Positions 63,643 to 64,000 of a stretch of 64,000 nucleotides of DNA are shown here, in pieces. The stretch comes from CAWKKW01 sp963850345 (lineage in GTDB: Bacteria; Acidobacteriota; Terriglobia; Terriglobales; Acidobacteriaceae), in assembly GCA_963850345.1 (NCBI GenBank), contig CAWKKW010000003.1, forward strand, positions 1-64,000, given 5' to 3'. How positions within the stretch are numbered: the first letter of the stretch is position 1; every line of letters begins with the position of its first letter. Under the pieces are notes generated by a model. That model was given only the letters and a program-made list of their open reading frames with translations, was not told the DNA's origin and searched no databases. Position numbers and translations under genes: made by a program.

Positions 63643-64000
63643 ATGGCACCAAGGAAGGAACAAGACACCAGCCTCTTCGCCGCGACCCAGTCCGGCGAGA
63701 GCTGGATTACGGCGTACTGCGACGGTGGATCCCGCGGGAATCCCGGCCCGGCAGGCTTTGGCGTCTACATTCAGGACGAGCGGGGAGCCGCTTTGGGCGA
63801 GCTGAGCGAGTTCCTGGGTATTCGCACCAACAATTACGCCGAATACTCCGGGCTGCTGGCCGCTCTCAATTTTGCACTGGAACAGGGGCATCCCCGGCTG
63901 CGGGTGGTCTCGGATTCCGAGTTGATGGTGAAGCAGATCAAGGGACAGTACCGGGTCAACAGTCCCGACTTGAAGCCGCTTCACGAAGAGGCCAAGCGGC
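63643..64000 (+). CDS. Ribonuclease HI-family protein, cut by window end
   Basis: The ATG at 63643 opens a frame running off the window (119 codons visible). RNase H motifs are visible: D27 (YCDGGSRGNPGPAGFGV), E67 (NNYAEYSGLLAAL) and D91 (VVSDSELMVKQIKG), the metal-binding acidic residues. It cleaves the RNA strand of RNA-DNA hybrids. The fourth catalytic residue would lie beyond the window. It is divergent to the ECF sigma gene. Confidence 0.85.
   Translation, partial: MAPRKEQDTSLFAATQSGESWITAYCDGGSRGNPGPAGFGVYIQDERGAALGELSEFLGIRTNNYAEYSGLLAALNFALEQGHPRLRVVSDSELMVKQIKGQYRVNSPDLKPLHEEAKR

Noticed and set aside
1..64000. CRISPR arrays, insertion sequences or rRNA
   Set aside because: No regularly spaced repeats, transposase motifs or rRNA sequence were found by reading both strands; a systematic repeat search could not be run.

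Overview
The window looks like chromosomal DNA of an acidobacterium, most likely order Terriglobales. This is inferred from gene families, not from a marker gene. The signs are a very large Oar-type TonB-dependent receptor with a carboxypeptidase-regulatory-like domain and no SusD partner, an ECF sigma factor directly overlapping a Ser/Thr kinase-TPR protein, the small VPFNFTAG-type periplasmic protein, many secreted glycosidases, and moderately high GC.

Layout. 1-5075 is accessory DNA. It starts with a run of tiny overlapping unknown ORFs, followed by four truncated genes on the minus strand joined end to end: an HNH-endonuclease N-terminus, the middle of an ATP-dependent DNA ligase, about 45 codons of a hybrid sensor kinase, and a PAS sensor kinase without its start, which is followed by an overlapping receiver protein. 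A tRNA/tmRNA-like 3' end at 5049-5073 may mark the edge of an island. 5195-8256 (minus) holds a secreted beta-propeller protein, a DapA-type aldolase/lyase and a NIPSNAP protein. 8494-31593 is a polysaccharide-degradation region: TonB receptor, GH43, GH3 fused to an (alpha/alpha)6 domain, type-B carboxylesterase, GH106, GH79, a DUF1593 nucleoside-hydrolase-like protein and a CBM-carrying GH2. Together these suggest attack on an arabinose-, rhamnose- and glucuronate-containing plant polymer such as arabinogalactan or gum. Inserted at 13806-16505 is a trio of a serine-less HtrA-like protein, a LuxR regulator and an intact HtrA-like protease.

31761-44485 is mixed: a bacterial DNase II beside two paralogous small membrane proteins, a Gfo/Idh/MocA oxidoreductase, a TPR protein, a TIR-domain protein of unknown effector partner, the sigma factor/kinase/unknown-protein operon closed by a strong terminator, a small periplasmic protein, and a MobC-like ribbon-helix-helix protein.

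44516-64000 is mostly housekeeping and envelope: two divergent MFS transporters, an M28 peptidase, a TolC-family protein, a sensor kinase with a degenerate receiver, a CPA2 antiporter, an EF-G paralogue, two tiny proteins, a DsbA-like thioredoxin protein, a cytochrome c, a radical SAM protein, a sigma/anti-sigma/PDZ envelope-stress-type cluster, and the beginning of an RNase H gene cut by the window end. No rRNA, complete tRNA, CRISPR array or intact insertion sequence was seen.
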